Positions 26,358-35,393 of a stretch of 64,000 nucleotides of DNA are shown one piece after another. Position numbers and translations under genes: made by a program. The stretch's first letter is position 1, and each line of letters opens with the position of its first letter. Source of the DNA: JBJXGV01 sp046160485 (GTDB lineage Bacteria; Orphanbacterota; Orphanbacteria; JBJXGV01); NCBI GenBank assembly GCA_046160485.1, contig JBJXGV010000002.1, positions 124,001-188,000 of the forward strand, written 5' to 3'. The notes beneath the pieces were generated by a model. The model saw only the letters and a list, made by a program, of their open reading frames with translations. It was not told where the DNA came from and did no database searches.

Positions 26358-28562
26358 ATCAAAAACGCACGCGACGATATTGAGGCCCGCACAAAGCAGG
26401 CCGCGCTCACCTTCAAGATCGACGGGTTGGATTGCGCCGAGGAGGTGGCGATCCTCGAACGAGAGCTGCGGCCGCTCGTCGGCGGCGGTGATCGCCTCGC
26501 GTTCGACATTTTGAATCGGACGATGATCGTCGACGCGGGCGCGGCGGGTATCGCGGCCGACGAGATCGTTCGCGCCGTGGCGCGCACGGGAATGCGCGCG
26601 ACGATCTCGAGCGACGAGGCCGGCGACCGCGCGGTCGTCAACGAGAGGAGCGCTGGCCGTCAGACCGCGCTGACGATCGCAAGCGGCGTGTTCGGCGTGG
26701 CGGGGTTTCTCGCGCACGCGGCGGTGGAGGGTGGCGCGGCGGCCCTCGGCTCCGAGGGCATGGGGCAGGGTCACGCCGTTCCGCTGGCCGCTCGCGTGTT
26801 GTACATGCTCAGCATCGTCGCCGCGGCGTGGAATGTCGCGCCGAAGGGCGTGCGCGCCGCGCAACGCCTCCGTCCGGACATGAACCTCCTCATGACTCTC
26901 GCCGTCGCGGGTGCCGTCGTACTCGGCGAGTGGCTGGAGGCAGCGACCGTCTCGTTTCTCTTCGCTGTGTCGCTCGCGCTCGAATCGTGGAGCGTCGGCC
27001 GCGCGCGTCGGGCGGTGAAGGCGCTCCTCGACTTGGTGCCGCCGATGGCGCGTCTACTTGAGGACGGCCGCGAGCGCGACGTCCCTCCTGAAGCGGTCGC
27101 CGTCGGCGCGCGCTTCGTGGTGCGGCCTGGAGAGCGAATTCCGCTCGACGGCTGCGTCGTCGCAGGCGCAAGCCGCGTGAATCAGGCGCCGATCACCGGC
27201 GAGAGCCTGCCGGTGGCGAAGGCGCCGGGTGACGAACTCTTCGCCGGCACGATCAACGGCGATGCCGCACTCGAGATCGAGTGCACGAAGCGGGCGGCCG
27301 ACACGACGCTCGCGCACATCGTTCGAATGATCGGGCAGGCGCGCACTCGCCGTGCGCCGTCCGAGCGTTGGGTCGAGCGGTTCGCGCGAATCTACACGCC
27401 ATGCGTTCTGGCGATCTCGCTCTTCGTATTCGTGCTGCCGCCGCTCTTCTTCGGAGCGGCGTGGGGCGACTGGTTCTATCGGTCGCTCGTGTTTCTCGTG
27501 ATCGGCTGTCCTTGCGCGCTCGTGATTTCGACACCCGTCAGCATCGTCGCGGCGCTCGCGTCGTCCGCGCGGAATGGCGTGCTGATCAAAGGGGGCGTGC
27601 ACCTCGAGTCTTTCGCGGGGCTGCGCGCGATGGCGTTCGACAAGACGGGAACACTGACGCACGGCGCGCTTGCGGTGAGCGAGATCGTCGCTCTCGAAGG
27701 CCACACGGAAGACGAAGTCGTCCAGCGCGCTGCCGCGCTGGAGGCGCGCAGCGGCCATCCGATCGCGCGCGCGATCATGTCGTGCGCGGTCGCGCGCGGA
27801 ATCGATGTCGCCCCCGGCGCCGATTCACAGCTGATCGCGGGCAAGGGCGCATCGGGCCGCATCGAGGGGCGAGAATTCTGGCTCGGGTCCCATCGCTACC
27901 TCGAGGAACGCGGACAGGAAACGCCCGAGGTGCATGAGCGGCTCGAGGCGATGTCGCAGGCGGGAAGCACGATCGTCGTCGTCGGCAATGCGGCACACGT
28001 CTGCGGCTTCATCGCGCTCTCGGATCGCGTGCGCGAGAACGCCGCGGGCGTGATGCGCGAGTTGCGCGCGCTCGGCATCGCTCCGCTCGTCATCCTCACC
28101 GGCGACAACGCTGGAACCGCGGCACAGGTGGCGCGAGTCATCGATGTCGAAGAGGTGCGCGCGGAGCTATTGCCGGCGGACAAGGTCGCCGCGGTCGAGG
28201 AACTCGTGGCCGCGCATCGGAGCGTTGCGATGGTCGGCGATGGCGTCAACGACGCGCCGGCGCTCGCCCAGGCCACCGTCGGCATCGCGATGGCGGCGGC
28301 GGGGAGCGACGCGGCGATCGAGACCGCCGACGTTGCGCTGATGTCCGACGATCTGACGAAGCTCCCGTGGCTCGTGCGGCATTCGCGGCGTACTCTCGGT
28401 GTCGTTCGCCAGAACATCGTCTTCGCGCTCTCGGTCAAGGCGATCGTCGTGGCCCTCGCGCTCTCGGGCCACGCGTCGCTCTGGGTCGCGATCGCAGCCG
28501 ACATGGGCGCTTCCTTGCTCGTGATCTTCAACGGTCTGCGTTTGTTGACCGCCGATTCTTGA
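26358..28562 (+). CDS. P1B-type divalent metal ATPase (ZntA/CadA-like)
   Basis: A metal-pumping ATPase of about 734 residues. An N-terminal heavy-metal-associated domain (ALTFKIDGLDCAEEVAILER) has a single Cys with acidic residues in place of CxxC. Then come the membrane CPC motif (Cys384/Cys386 in IGCPCALVIST), the phosphorylated Asp428 in DKTGTLTHG, GDGVNDAPALAQATVGIAMA, and a last helix with ADMGASLLVIFNGLRLL. That is the P1B-2 (Zn/Cd/Pb) pattern and agrees with the Czc-like pump. No ATG or GTG precedes the first domain. The frame runs straight on from the czcA TAG; GGGAGG stands seven bases before ATC-AAA-AAC, so I place the start at that ATC. A TTG at 26427 would cut off the first strand of the domain. 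Confidence 0.85.
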   Translation: MKNARDDIEARTKQAALTFKIDGLDCAEEVAILERELRPLVGGGDRLAFDILNRTMIVDAGAAGIAADEIVRAVARTGMRATISSDEAGDRAVVNERSAGRQTALTIASGVFGVAGFLAHAAVEGGAAALGSEGMGQGHAVPLAARVLYMLSIVAAAWNVAPKGVRAAQRLRPDMNLLMTLAVAGAVVLGEWLEAATVSFLFAVSLALESWSVGRARRAVKALLDLVPPMARLLEDGRERDVPPEAVAVGARFVVRPGERIPLDGCVVAGASRVNQAPITGESLPVAKAPGDELFAGTINGDAALEIECTKRAADTTLAHIVRMIGQARTRRAPSERWVERFARIYTPCVLAISLFVFVLPPLFFGAAWGDWFYRSLVFLVIGCPCALVISTPVSIVAALASSARNGVLIKGGVHLESFAGLRAMAFDKTGTLTHGALAVSEIVALEGHTEDEVVQRAAALEARSGHPIARAIMSCAVARGIDVAPGADSQLIAGKGASGRIEGREFWLGSHRYLEERGQETPEVHERLEAMSQAGSTIVVVGNAAHVCGFIALSDRVRENAAGVMRELRALGIAPLVILTGDNAGTAAQVARVIDVEEVRAELLPADKVAAVEELVAAHRSVAMVGDGVNDAPALAQATVGIAMAAAGSDAAIETADVALMSDDLTKLPWLVRHSRRTLGVVRQNIVFALSVKAIVVALALSGHASLWVAIAADMGASLLVIFNGLRLLTADS

Positions 28563-28645
28563 GGCTGCGGCGGCGGTACGGCTCGCGATAGAATGCGTGC
28601 GGCGAAACGGCGGACAAGCGGCGGCCTCTCTCTGAAGAGCGACTC

Positions 28646-29557
28646 ATGCGCGTAGCGAAAATTCCGTACCTCAACTCCCAGCCTTTCTATGGAGCGCTCG
28701 ACGGGAATGACGCCCCGCGCGAGGCGGACTTGCGCGCGCGCGGTTTCGAGACGATCGAGATGGCGCCGGCGCAACTCGGCGACCTCGCGCGCGAGGGCCG
28801 CGTCGATGCCGGGCTGATCCCCGCGGCCGACTACTTCGCTCTCTCCGCGCGTACTGGCGGCGCGCGCTACGAGCGCCTCGGCGATTTCGGCATCTCGGTG
28901 CGCGGCCGCGTCGAAAGCGTTCTTCTGCTCTCCGAGAAGCCGCTCGCGCAACTCGGCGGCGCGCGGATCGGCGTAACCGAAGAGAGCGCGACATCCGTGC
29001 GGCTCTTGCGCCTACTGCTCGAAGTGGCGCACGGCGTGACGCCGGCAGCGTACGTTCGCGGCGCGCGCGAAAATGTCGACGCGTGCCTTCTCATCGGCGA
29101 TGAAGCGCTCGCGGCGACCGCGGCGAACGCGCCCGCGCCCTTCGTCTACGATCTGGCGGAAGAATGGGAAACGTGGCAAGACCTGCCGTTCGTCTTCGCG
29201 GTGTGGGTGGCGCGCGACGGTGTCGACGCGGCTGAGACGTTGCGGCTCGCCGCGCTTCTCGACGCGTCGCTCGACGGCGGCGCGCACGACGAGCGCGTCG
29301 CGGACGCGGCCGCGCTTGCCCGAACGAACTCGCGCGCAGCGACGGTCGCGCGCCCGCCGCGCGCTCATGATCGCGTCGTCGCGCGTATCGCCGAAGAGTA
29401 CGCGCGCGGTCCGGCGCGCCATCGCGCGCTCGGCGACGCGGCGCGCCTTGCCGCGTATCTTGGCCGCTTCACCTATCGCCTCGGCCCCGACGAGGAGCGC
29501 GCGCTTGCACTTTTTCGCCGCCTCCTCGACGAGCACGCAATCAGCTATAATCCGTAG
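28646..29557 (+). CDS. mqnA: Chorismate dehydratase MqnA
   Basis: A 303-residue protein. The N-terminus RVAKIPYLNSQPFYGALDG is the MqnA signature. GRVDAGLIPAADYFALSA, then ESVLLLSEKPLAQLGGARIG and a periplasmic-binding-protein-like fold follow. It removes water from chorismate to give 3-[(1-carboxyvinyl)oxy]benzoate, the first step of the futalosine pathway, in the cytoplasm. The ATG has GAAGAG upstream. TAGAAT at 28589-28594 is a possible -10 in the 83-base gap after the metal ATPase gene, so it may have its own promoter. mqnC follows after 77 bases. Confidence 0.92.
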   Translation: MRVAKIPYLNSQPFYGALDGNDAPREADLRARGFETIEMAPAQLGDLAREGRVDAGLIPAADYFALSARTGGARYERLGDFGISVRGRVESVLLLSEKPLAQLGGARIGVTEESATSVRLLRLLLEVAHGVTPAAYVRGARENVDACLLIGDEALAATAANAPAPFVYDLAEEWETWQDLPFVFAVWVARDGVDAAETLRLAALLDASLDGGAHDERVADAAALARTNSRAATVARPPRAHDRVVARIAEEYARGPARHRALGDAARLAAYLGRFTYRLGPDEERALALFRRLLDEHAISYNP

Positions 29558-29634
29558 CGTTTCTCGCGAACAACGTCCCGCCGAACGATCGCCACCGTAC
29601 CTCGACCCGCATTCGCAGGAGCCCCGTCGCAGTC

Positions 29635-30732
29635 ATGGCCGCTTTACTCTCCGAGCTTCGCGACAAGATCGCCGCGGGCGAACGCCTCGATCGCGCCGAC
29701 GGTGTTGCGCTCTACCGCGACGCGCCGCTACTTGAACTCGGAGAGTGGGCCACCGCGCGCCGCGAAGCGATGCATCCCGGCCGCGCCGTCACGTTCGTGA
29801 TCGACTCGAATCCGAACTACACGAACGTCTGCAACGTCGACTGTGTCTTCTGCGCGTTCTATCGCCACGGCGACGAGGCCGACGTCTACACGCACGATGT
29901 CGAGAAGGTGCTCGAGATGATCGGGCGGTCCCGCGCACTCGGCGCGACAACGGTTCTCCTGCAAGGCGGCGTCAATCCGGCGCTCCCGCTCGACTACTAC
30001 CTCGCGATCGTGCGCGGCACGCGCGAGCGCTACCCCGACGTCACGCCGCACTTTTGGACCTCGATCGAGATCGAAGGGATGGCGCAGGTCTCGGGCTTAA
30101 GCGTGCGCGCCGTGCTCGAGAAACTGTGGGAAGCGGGGCAGCGCACGCTTCCCGGCGGCGGCGCGGAGATTCTCTCGGACCGCGTGCGGATGAAGCTCGG
30201 CAAGAAGAAGGGCGGCGCCGACGCGTGGATCGCCGTGCATCGCGAGGCGCATCGCGTCGGGTTCATGTCGACCGCAACGATGATGTACGGCCACATCGAG
30301 ACGCCGGAGGAAATCGTCGAGCACCTCGATCGCGTGCGTGCTCTGCAAGACGAAGCGCTCGCGAATCGCTCCGGCGGATTTACGGCGTTCGTGCCGTGGT
30401 CGTTCAAACCGGGCAACACGCCGCTCGAGAAACAAATCCACACGTACGCGGGGCCGAACACGTACATGCGCGTTCTGGCGCTCGCGCGGCTCTACCTCGA
30501 CAACGTCCCGCACATCCAGGCGTCGTGGTTCTCCGAGGGAAAGAAAGCGGGGCAGATCGCGCTCCACTTCGGCGCGGACGACTTCGGCGGCACGCTCTTC
30601 GAGGAGAACGTGCACGCCGCGACCGGATTCGTGAATCAGACGACGGCGGACGAAGTCGTCTTGCTCATTCGCGAGGCAGGCTTCACGCCGGTTCAGCGCA
30701 ACACGCTCTACGACCCGCTTCGCGCCTTCTAG
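29635..30732 (+). CDS. mqnC: Cyclic dehypoxanthine futalosine synthase MqnC (radical SAM)
   Basis: A 365-residue radical SAM protein related to MqnE (about 18.5 kb). The cluster motif is CNVDCVFCAF (C-x3-C-x2-C). Also visible are TTVLLQGGVNPALPLDYYLA, TLPGGGAEILSDRVRM and FVPWSFKPGNTPLE. MqnC cyclises dehypoxanthine futalosine. A perfect TATAAT (29546-29551), rare in this GC-rich DNA, lies inside the end of mqnA and could serve a mqnC promoter, though no good -35 is seen. The stop codon shares the four bases CTAG with the stop of the convergent RND pump gene. Confidence 0.93.
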   Translation: MAALLSELRDKIAAGERLDRADGVALYRDAPLLELGEWATARREAMHPGRAVTFVIDSNPNYTNVCNVDCVFCAFYRHGDEADVYTHDVEKVLEMIGRSRALGATTVLLQGGVNPALPLDYYLAIVRGTRERYPDVTPHFWTSIEIEGMAQVSGLSVRAVLEKLWEAGQRTLPGGGAEILSDRVRMKLGKKKGGADAWIAVHREAHRVGFMSTATMMYGHIETPEEIVEHLDRVRALQDEALANRSGGFTAFVPWSFKPGNTPLEKQIHTYAGPNTYMRVLALARLYLDNVPHIQASWFSEGKKAGQIALHFGADDFGGTLFEENVHAATGFVNQTTADEVVLLIREAGFTPVQRNTLYDPLRAF

Positions 30733-33700
30733 CTTTGCCCCGCCCGGCGCGGTCTGCTCGACGCTCCGCCCCAGCGTGCGAACAATACGGGGACGAGAAT
30801 CATGTTGAGAAACGTCGACGTGAGCAGCCCGCCGAGAATCACGACCGCCATCGGGCTCTGAATCTCGTTGCCGGGCTCGTCGCCCGCGAGAACGAGCGGG
30901 ATGAGCGCAAGCCCGGCGCAGAGCGCCGTCATGAGAACGGGCGCGAGCCGTTCGACCGAGCCGCGGCGAATCGCGTCTCCGAGCGAGAGACCATCGTGGC
31001 GAATCAGGTTCTGGTAGTGCGAAACGAGAAGAACACCGTTGCGCGTCGCGATGCCGAAGAGCGTGATGAAGCCGACGAGCGCCGCGATGCTCAAGACGCC
31101 GCCGCCGAGCGCGAGCGCGTACACGCCGCCGATCAGCGCGAGCGGAAGATTGACGAGTACGATGAGCGTGTGCCGGTGGCTTCGGAACGTCGCGAAGAGG
31201 AGTCCGTACATCGCGAAGAGAATCACAGCCGACAAGACGATGAGGTTCCTGACGCCCTCGATCGCCTCTTCGAACTGACCGCCGTACGTGATCCGATAGC
31301 CGGTCGGTAGCGTGATTTCCTCGCCCAAAGTTTTCTGCACGCTTTCGACGGTGCCGGCGAGGTCCGCGCCCGAAACATTCGCCGTGAGCATGGCGACACG
31401 TTCGACATTCTCTCGCCGAATCATGCTCGGCCCCAAGTCGAATCGAATGCGCGCGACGTCCGCAAGTCGAATCACGCGCCCCGCCGGCGTGGTCACGGGG
31501 AGTCCTTCGAGCTGATCGCGATCCTCTCGCAGGCGCTCCGGAACGCGGACGACGACGCGTGAGACAAGTCCGTCCTCGACGATCTCGCCGGCCTCCGTCC
31601 CCTGAAAGAGCGCCTCGACGGTACGCGACATCGCGGCCGCGCTGATTCCGTGGCGCGCCATCGCCACGCGATCGAAGTCGATCAGAAGTTGCGGCACGCT
31701 CGCTTGCTCCGAGTTGCTCAGGTCCACGATTCCGGGAACCGTTCCCATCACTCGCTCAACGTGTTCTGCGAGGCTGCGCAACACCGAGAGATCGGGGCCG
31801 AAGATCTTCACGGCGAGATTCGATTTGCTGCCGGAGATCATGTGGTCGATGCGGTGGCTGATCGGTTGCCCGAAGCTGACGTTCGCTCCGGGAATCGTCG
31901 CGACGTCGCGCCGCATCAACTCGAGCAGCTCCTCCTTCGGCCGCCCCTCGCGCAGCACGACTTCCATCTCGGATGCGTTGACACCCTGCACGTGTTCGTC
32001 TTTCTCGGCGCGGCCCGTGCGGCGGCTCGTCGAAACAACCTCGGGAAACGCGAGGAGCGACTCCTCGACCTCGCGACCCAGCGCGTCGCTCTCTTCGATC
32101 GTGATTCCCGGCAAGCTCACGACCGAGACGGTGAGAGAACCTTCGTTGAAGGGAGGAAGGAAGCTGCGGCCGAGAAGCGGCGCCGTGACGAGCGCGCCGG
32201 CCAAGAGCACGGCCGTGATGAAGACGAGAATGCGGCCATGCGCGAGCACCCACTCGAGGTCCTTCCGATACCGCGCCTTCAGCGTGCGAAGGAGCCACGG
32301 CTCGTCCTTTTCCAGGAGTTTCGGTTTCGCGAGCAGGTACGACGAGAGCACCGGCGTCACGGTGAGCGATACGAGAAGCGACGCCGCCAGCGCGGCGACG
32401 TACGCGAATCCGAGCGGCCGAAGAAGCCGTCCCTCGATGCCCGGCAGGAAGAAGAGCGGCAGGAAGACGAGAACGATGATCGCCGTCGCCAAGAGAATCG
32501 GATTTCTCACTTCGGTCGTGGCCGCGAGAACTGTTCGAATGGTCGGATTACGGTCGCGCGCCTCCTTGGTGTGCTCTTGCCGGAGGCGGCGGAACACGTT
32601 CTCGACGTCGATGATCGCGTCGTCGACGAGCGCGCCGATCGCGATCGTCAGGCCGCCGAGCGTCATCGTGTTGATCGTGCCGCCGAACAACGAGACCATC
32701 ACGATCCCCGCGATCAGCGAAAGCGGCATCGCGATCGCCGAGATAAAAGTCGCGGGCAAGTTCCCCAGGAAGACGAAGAGAATGAAGAGAACGAGGATCG
32801 CGCCGTCGCGCAGCGCTTCGGAGACGTTGTGGATCGCGACGTCGATGAAATCCGCCTGCCGGAAATTTTCTTTCTCGATGACCGCGCCCGCGGGAATCGC
32901 CGTCGCGAGCTGCTCGAGCACGATGTCGATACGTTTCGTCAGATCGAGCGTGTTCGCGCCCGGCTGTTTCTGGACGCTCAAGATGACTGCGGGCTGCGTC
33001 TTGTACGACGCCGTCCCTCGCCGCGGCTCCATTCCCTCGCGCACGGTGGCAACGTCTGCAACGCGAATCGGAACACCGTCCGCCACGCGCAACACCGGCG
33101 TCCCGAGATCGGCGGTCGTGCGCGCGCGCCCGAGACCGCGCACGAGATACTCCTGGCCGCCGTCGACGTGGAATCCCGCGGCCGGCGAACTCGACGCGTC
33201 GCTCAGCGCGCCGGCGATCTCGTCGATGCTCACGCCGCGTTGATCGAGCGCCGCGGGTTCGACCTCGACTTGAAACTCGCGCACCTCCCCGCCGATCGGA
33301 ACGACTTGCGAGATGCCGGGGATCGCGAGCAGTGCGCGGCGCATCGTCGTCTCCGCGACGCGGCGAAGCTCACGCTGCGAAATCGCGCCCGTCGGAGACG
33401 TCAGCGCGATGAACGTGATCTCTCCCATGATCGAACTGATCGGTCCGAGCGACGGCGCGTCGACGTGATCCGGAAGCGTCACGGCGCCAATTCGCTCCGC
33501 GACGACTTGGCGCGCGCGATAAATCTCCTCGCCCCATTCGAACTCGGTCCAGATGACGGAGATCCCGGCCGCGGAGACGGATCGGACGCGCCGCACGCCG
33601 GGCGCGCCGTTGAGCGCCGACTCGATCGGAAACGTGACGAGCGCCTCGACCTCCTCGGGAGCGGAACCCGGCGCCTCGGTGATGACCGTGACCGTCGGCG

Positions 33701-33830
33701 CCGTCAGATCCGGGAAGATGTCCACAGGAACTTCCGTCACCCAGGCCGATCCAAAAACGAGAACAAGACTGGCCGCCAGAAGCACGAACTTGCGGTGCAC
33801 GAGCGAAAACTGAATCAGGCGATTCAACAT
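30729..33830 (-). CDS. Heavy-metal-type RND efflux pump (second system)
   Basis: A 1033-residue CzcA/CusA-family pump. N-terminus LIQFSLVHRKFVLLAASLVL, then PVDIFPDLTAPTVTVITEAP and GVRRVRSVSAAGISVIWTEF. In the fourth helix it reads AIGALVDDAIIDVEN instead of the DFG...DGA...VEN of the other pump, so it belongs to a different subgroup and probably has another substrate (perhaps Cu/Ag or an unassigned metal). GAGG lies seven bases before the ATG. It is the last gene of the minus-strand operon 37070 to 30729, 33 bases after its adaptor gene. Confidence 0.88.
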   Translation of the reverse strand: MLNRLIQFSLVHRKFVLLAASLVLVFGSAWVTEVPVDIFPDLTAPTVTVITEAPGSAPEEVEALVTFPIESALNGAPGVRRVRSVSAAGISVIWTEFEWGEEIYRARQVVAERIGAVTLPDHVDAPSLGPISSIMGEITFIALTSPTGAISQRELRRVAETTMRRALLAIPGISQVVPIGGEVREFQVEVEPAALDQRGVSIDEIAGALSDASSSPAAGFHVDGGQEYLVRGLGRARTTADLGTPVLRVADGVPIRVADVATVREGMEPRRGTASYKTQPAVILSVQKQPGANTLDLTKRIDIVLEQLATAIPAGAVIEKENFRQADFIDVAIHNVSEALRDGAILVLFILFVFLGNLPATFISAIAMPLSLIAGIVMVSLFGGTINTMTLGGLTIAIGALVDDAIIDVENVFRRLRQEHTKEARDRNPTIRTVLAATTEVRNPILLATAIIVLVFLPLFFLPGIEGRLLRPLGFAYVAALAASLLVSLTVTPVLSSYLLAKPKLLEKDEPWLLRTLKARYRKDLEWVLAHGRILVFITAVLLAGALVTAPLLGRSFLPPFNEGSLTVSVVSLPGITIEESDALGREVEESLLAFPEVVSTSRRTGRAEKDEHVQGVNASEMEVVLREGRPKEELLELMRRDVATIPGANVSFGQPISHRIDHMISGSKSNLAVKIFGPDLSVLRSLAEHVERVMGTVPGIVDLSNSEQASVPQLLIDFDRVAMARHGISAAAMSRTVEALFQGTEAGEIVEDGLVSRVVVRVPERLREDRDQLEGLPVTTPAGRVIRLADVARIRFDLGPSMIRRENVERVAMLTANVSGADLAGTVESVQKTLGEEITLPTGYRITYGGQFEEAIEGVRNLIVLSAVILFAMYGLLFATFRSHRHTLIVLVNLPLALIGGVYALALGGGVLSIAALVGFITLFGIATRNGVLLVSHYQNLIRHDGLSLGDAIRRGSVERLAPVLMTALCAGLALIPLVLAGDEPGNEIQSPMAVVILGGLLTSTFLNMILVPVLFARWGGASSRPRRAGQS

Positions 33831-33863
33831 GGGCGCGCCTCGCCGGCGACGACCGCGCGACGG

Positions 33864-35393
33864 CTAGTGGACATGGCCTTCACCTGCTCCCGACGAGACG
33901 AGCGATGCGCGGCGAACCGCGGCGCCTCCGCGAGTCACGAGCCGCTCGCCCTCCTTGAGTCCCTCGACGAGCGCGCGGTTGCCTTGGCGCGTCACGATGT
34001 GAACTTCTCGACGCGCGATCGACTCTCCCTCGACCTGCACGTAGACCACGGGGATGCCCGCGTCGTCGACGATCGCCGCCGACGGGATGACGATGCCCTC
34101 GCGCTCGGCGCCGAAAAGGATGTCGACCTGGAGCGCGGTGCCGATCGCCGGAGTCGCATCGCCTCCGGGAATCTCGAATATCGCGGCGATCGTTCCGGTC
34201 TCGGCGTCCACGGCGGGGGAGCGCGATATGAGTCGCACGCCCTCCGCGGGAATCGTGATGGCGTCGCGCGCGCCATCGGGCGTGAGCACGAGGCCGTGGA
34301 CGTCGTCCGACAACACTGCGGCCGGCGGGAGCGACACCTCGACCCAGAGCGGCTCGACTTTCACCAGGCGCGCAATCGCCTCGCCTGCCGTCACCGATTG
34401 CCCCGGCACGACGAAGACCTCCGCGATGCGGCCTGCGAACGGCGCGAGGATGTCGACGCGCGAACTCGTTCGCGTGCCGCTCGCGCCGCGTGCGGGCGCG
34501 CCGCCGCGCACCGCGGCGATTTCGGAGTCGAGGATCGCGACGCGCGCGCGCGCTTCATCGACCTCGGAGATGCTCACGGCCTCGAGCGCGAGAAGTTTCT
34601 CGAGCCGCTCCAATCGGTTTCGAGCGAGCGCGCTTTCCGATTCGATTTCCGCGAGCGTGCGATTCGCGGACGCGCGAGGAGCGAGCGACGCGACGCGCGC
34701 GCCGCTCTTCACATCGAGGCCGGCGTAAAGACGCGTATCCGCGGCGATCGCGCCGTCGAGAGGCGCCGAAAGGATTGCGTCGCCGCCCGCGGTCGGACGA
34801 ATGCGCCCCGGCGCCCGCAGCGACGATCGAATGGCTCCGGCGCGTGTCCACTCCGTCGCGAACTCCGTCCGCCACTGCTGCTCCTTCAGGAAAGAAACCG
34901 TCTCGGCCGATTCAGTGTCCGATCCCGGTTCGACGACGGCTCCGCCCGGATGATGTTCATCGCCGACGCGCACTCGCCCCGCGCGAATCTCTTCCTCGCC
35001 GGCGCTCGACGCGATCCGGAACAACAGGAAGTAGAGGCCTTCCGCCGAGGGCGTGATCTCGATCGAGTAGATCCCGTCGCGGAGCGGTGTGTCCTGGCGA
35101 AAGACCTGCTCCGTCCCGTTGACGGCGCGAAGCACGACGGCCGCGGATCCCTCGCGCTGCGGCGAGAAGTCGGAGAGAATCGTGACGTGTGTATGACACT
35201 TGGCGGTCTTGCCGGCGATGAGCGGCTCGCACTCGGGAAAGATCTCGTAGCGTTCGCCCCACGCGGTGACGGCCCAGTTCTCGGCCTCGGGGTGCGCGTG
35301 CCCATGGTCGTCGGTCGCGGCATCGTCGCGAGCGGAGCATCCCGCCAAGAGCGCGATGATCGACATCCTGATGATTGCTTTCGAGACGGGCAT
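33864..35393 (-). CDS. Lipoprotein RND adaptor (membrane fusion protein), second system
   Basis: A 509-residue adaptor with a lipoprotein signal (MSIIALLAGC, Cys about residue 18), so it is anchored by lipid rather than by a helix. Next comes a short His/Asp stretch (DDHGHAHPEAEN), a beta domain rich in immunoglobulin-like strands (about 40-150), a hairpin and lipoyl part (SRVDILAPFAGRIAEVFVVP, GQSVTAGEAIARL), and barrel domains. It ends GEGHVH, a His tail like that of the other adaptor. The start is the ATG overlapping the TolC-like gene's stop (TGATG) with GGAGG six bases upstream. Confidence 0.85.
   Translation of the reverse strand: MPVSKAIIRMSIIALLAGCSARDDAATDDHGHAHPEAENWAVTAWGERYEIFPECEPLIAGKTAKCHTHVTILSDFSPQREGSAAVVLRAVNGTEQVFRQDTPLRDGIYSIEITPSAEGLYFLLFRIASSAGEEEIRAGRVRVGDEHHPGGAVVEPGSDTESAETVSFLKEQQWRTEFATEWTRAGAIRSSLRAPGRIRPTAGGDAILSAPLDGAIAADTRLYAGLDVKSGARVASLAPRASANRTLAEIESESALARNRLERLEKLLALEAVSISEVDEARARVAILDSEIAAVRGGAPARGASGTRTSSRVDILAPFAGRIAEVFVVPGQSVTAGEAIARLVKVEPLWVEVSLPPAAVLSDDVHGLVLTPDGARDAITIPAEGVRLISRSPAVDAETGTIAAIFEIPGGDATPAIGTALQVDILFGAEREGIVIPSAAIVDDAGIPVVYVQVEGESIARREVHIVTRQGNRALVEGLKEGERLVTRGGAAVRRASLVSSGAGEGHVH

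Noticed and set aside
19623..28645. Metal efflux block considered as a mobile element
   Set aside because: No transposase, integrase, terminal repeats or tRNA target is seen at either end. Transfer remains possible but a mobile element cannot be claimed.
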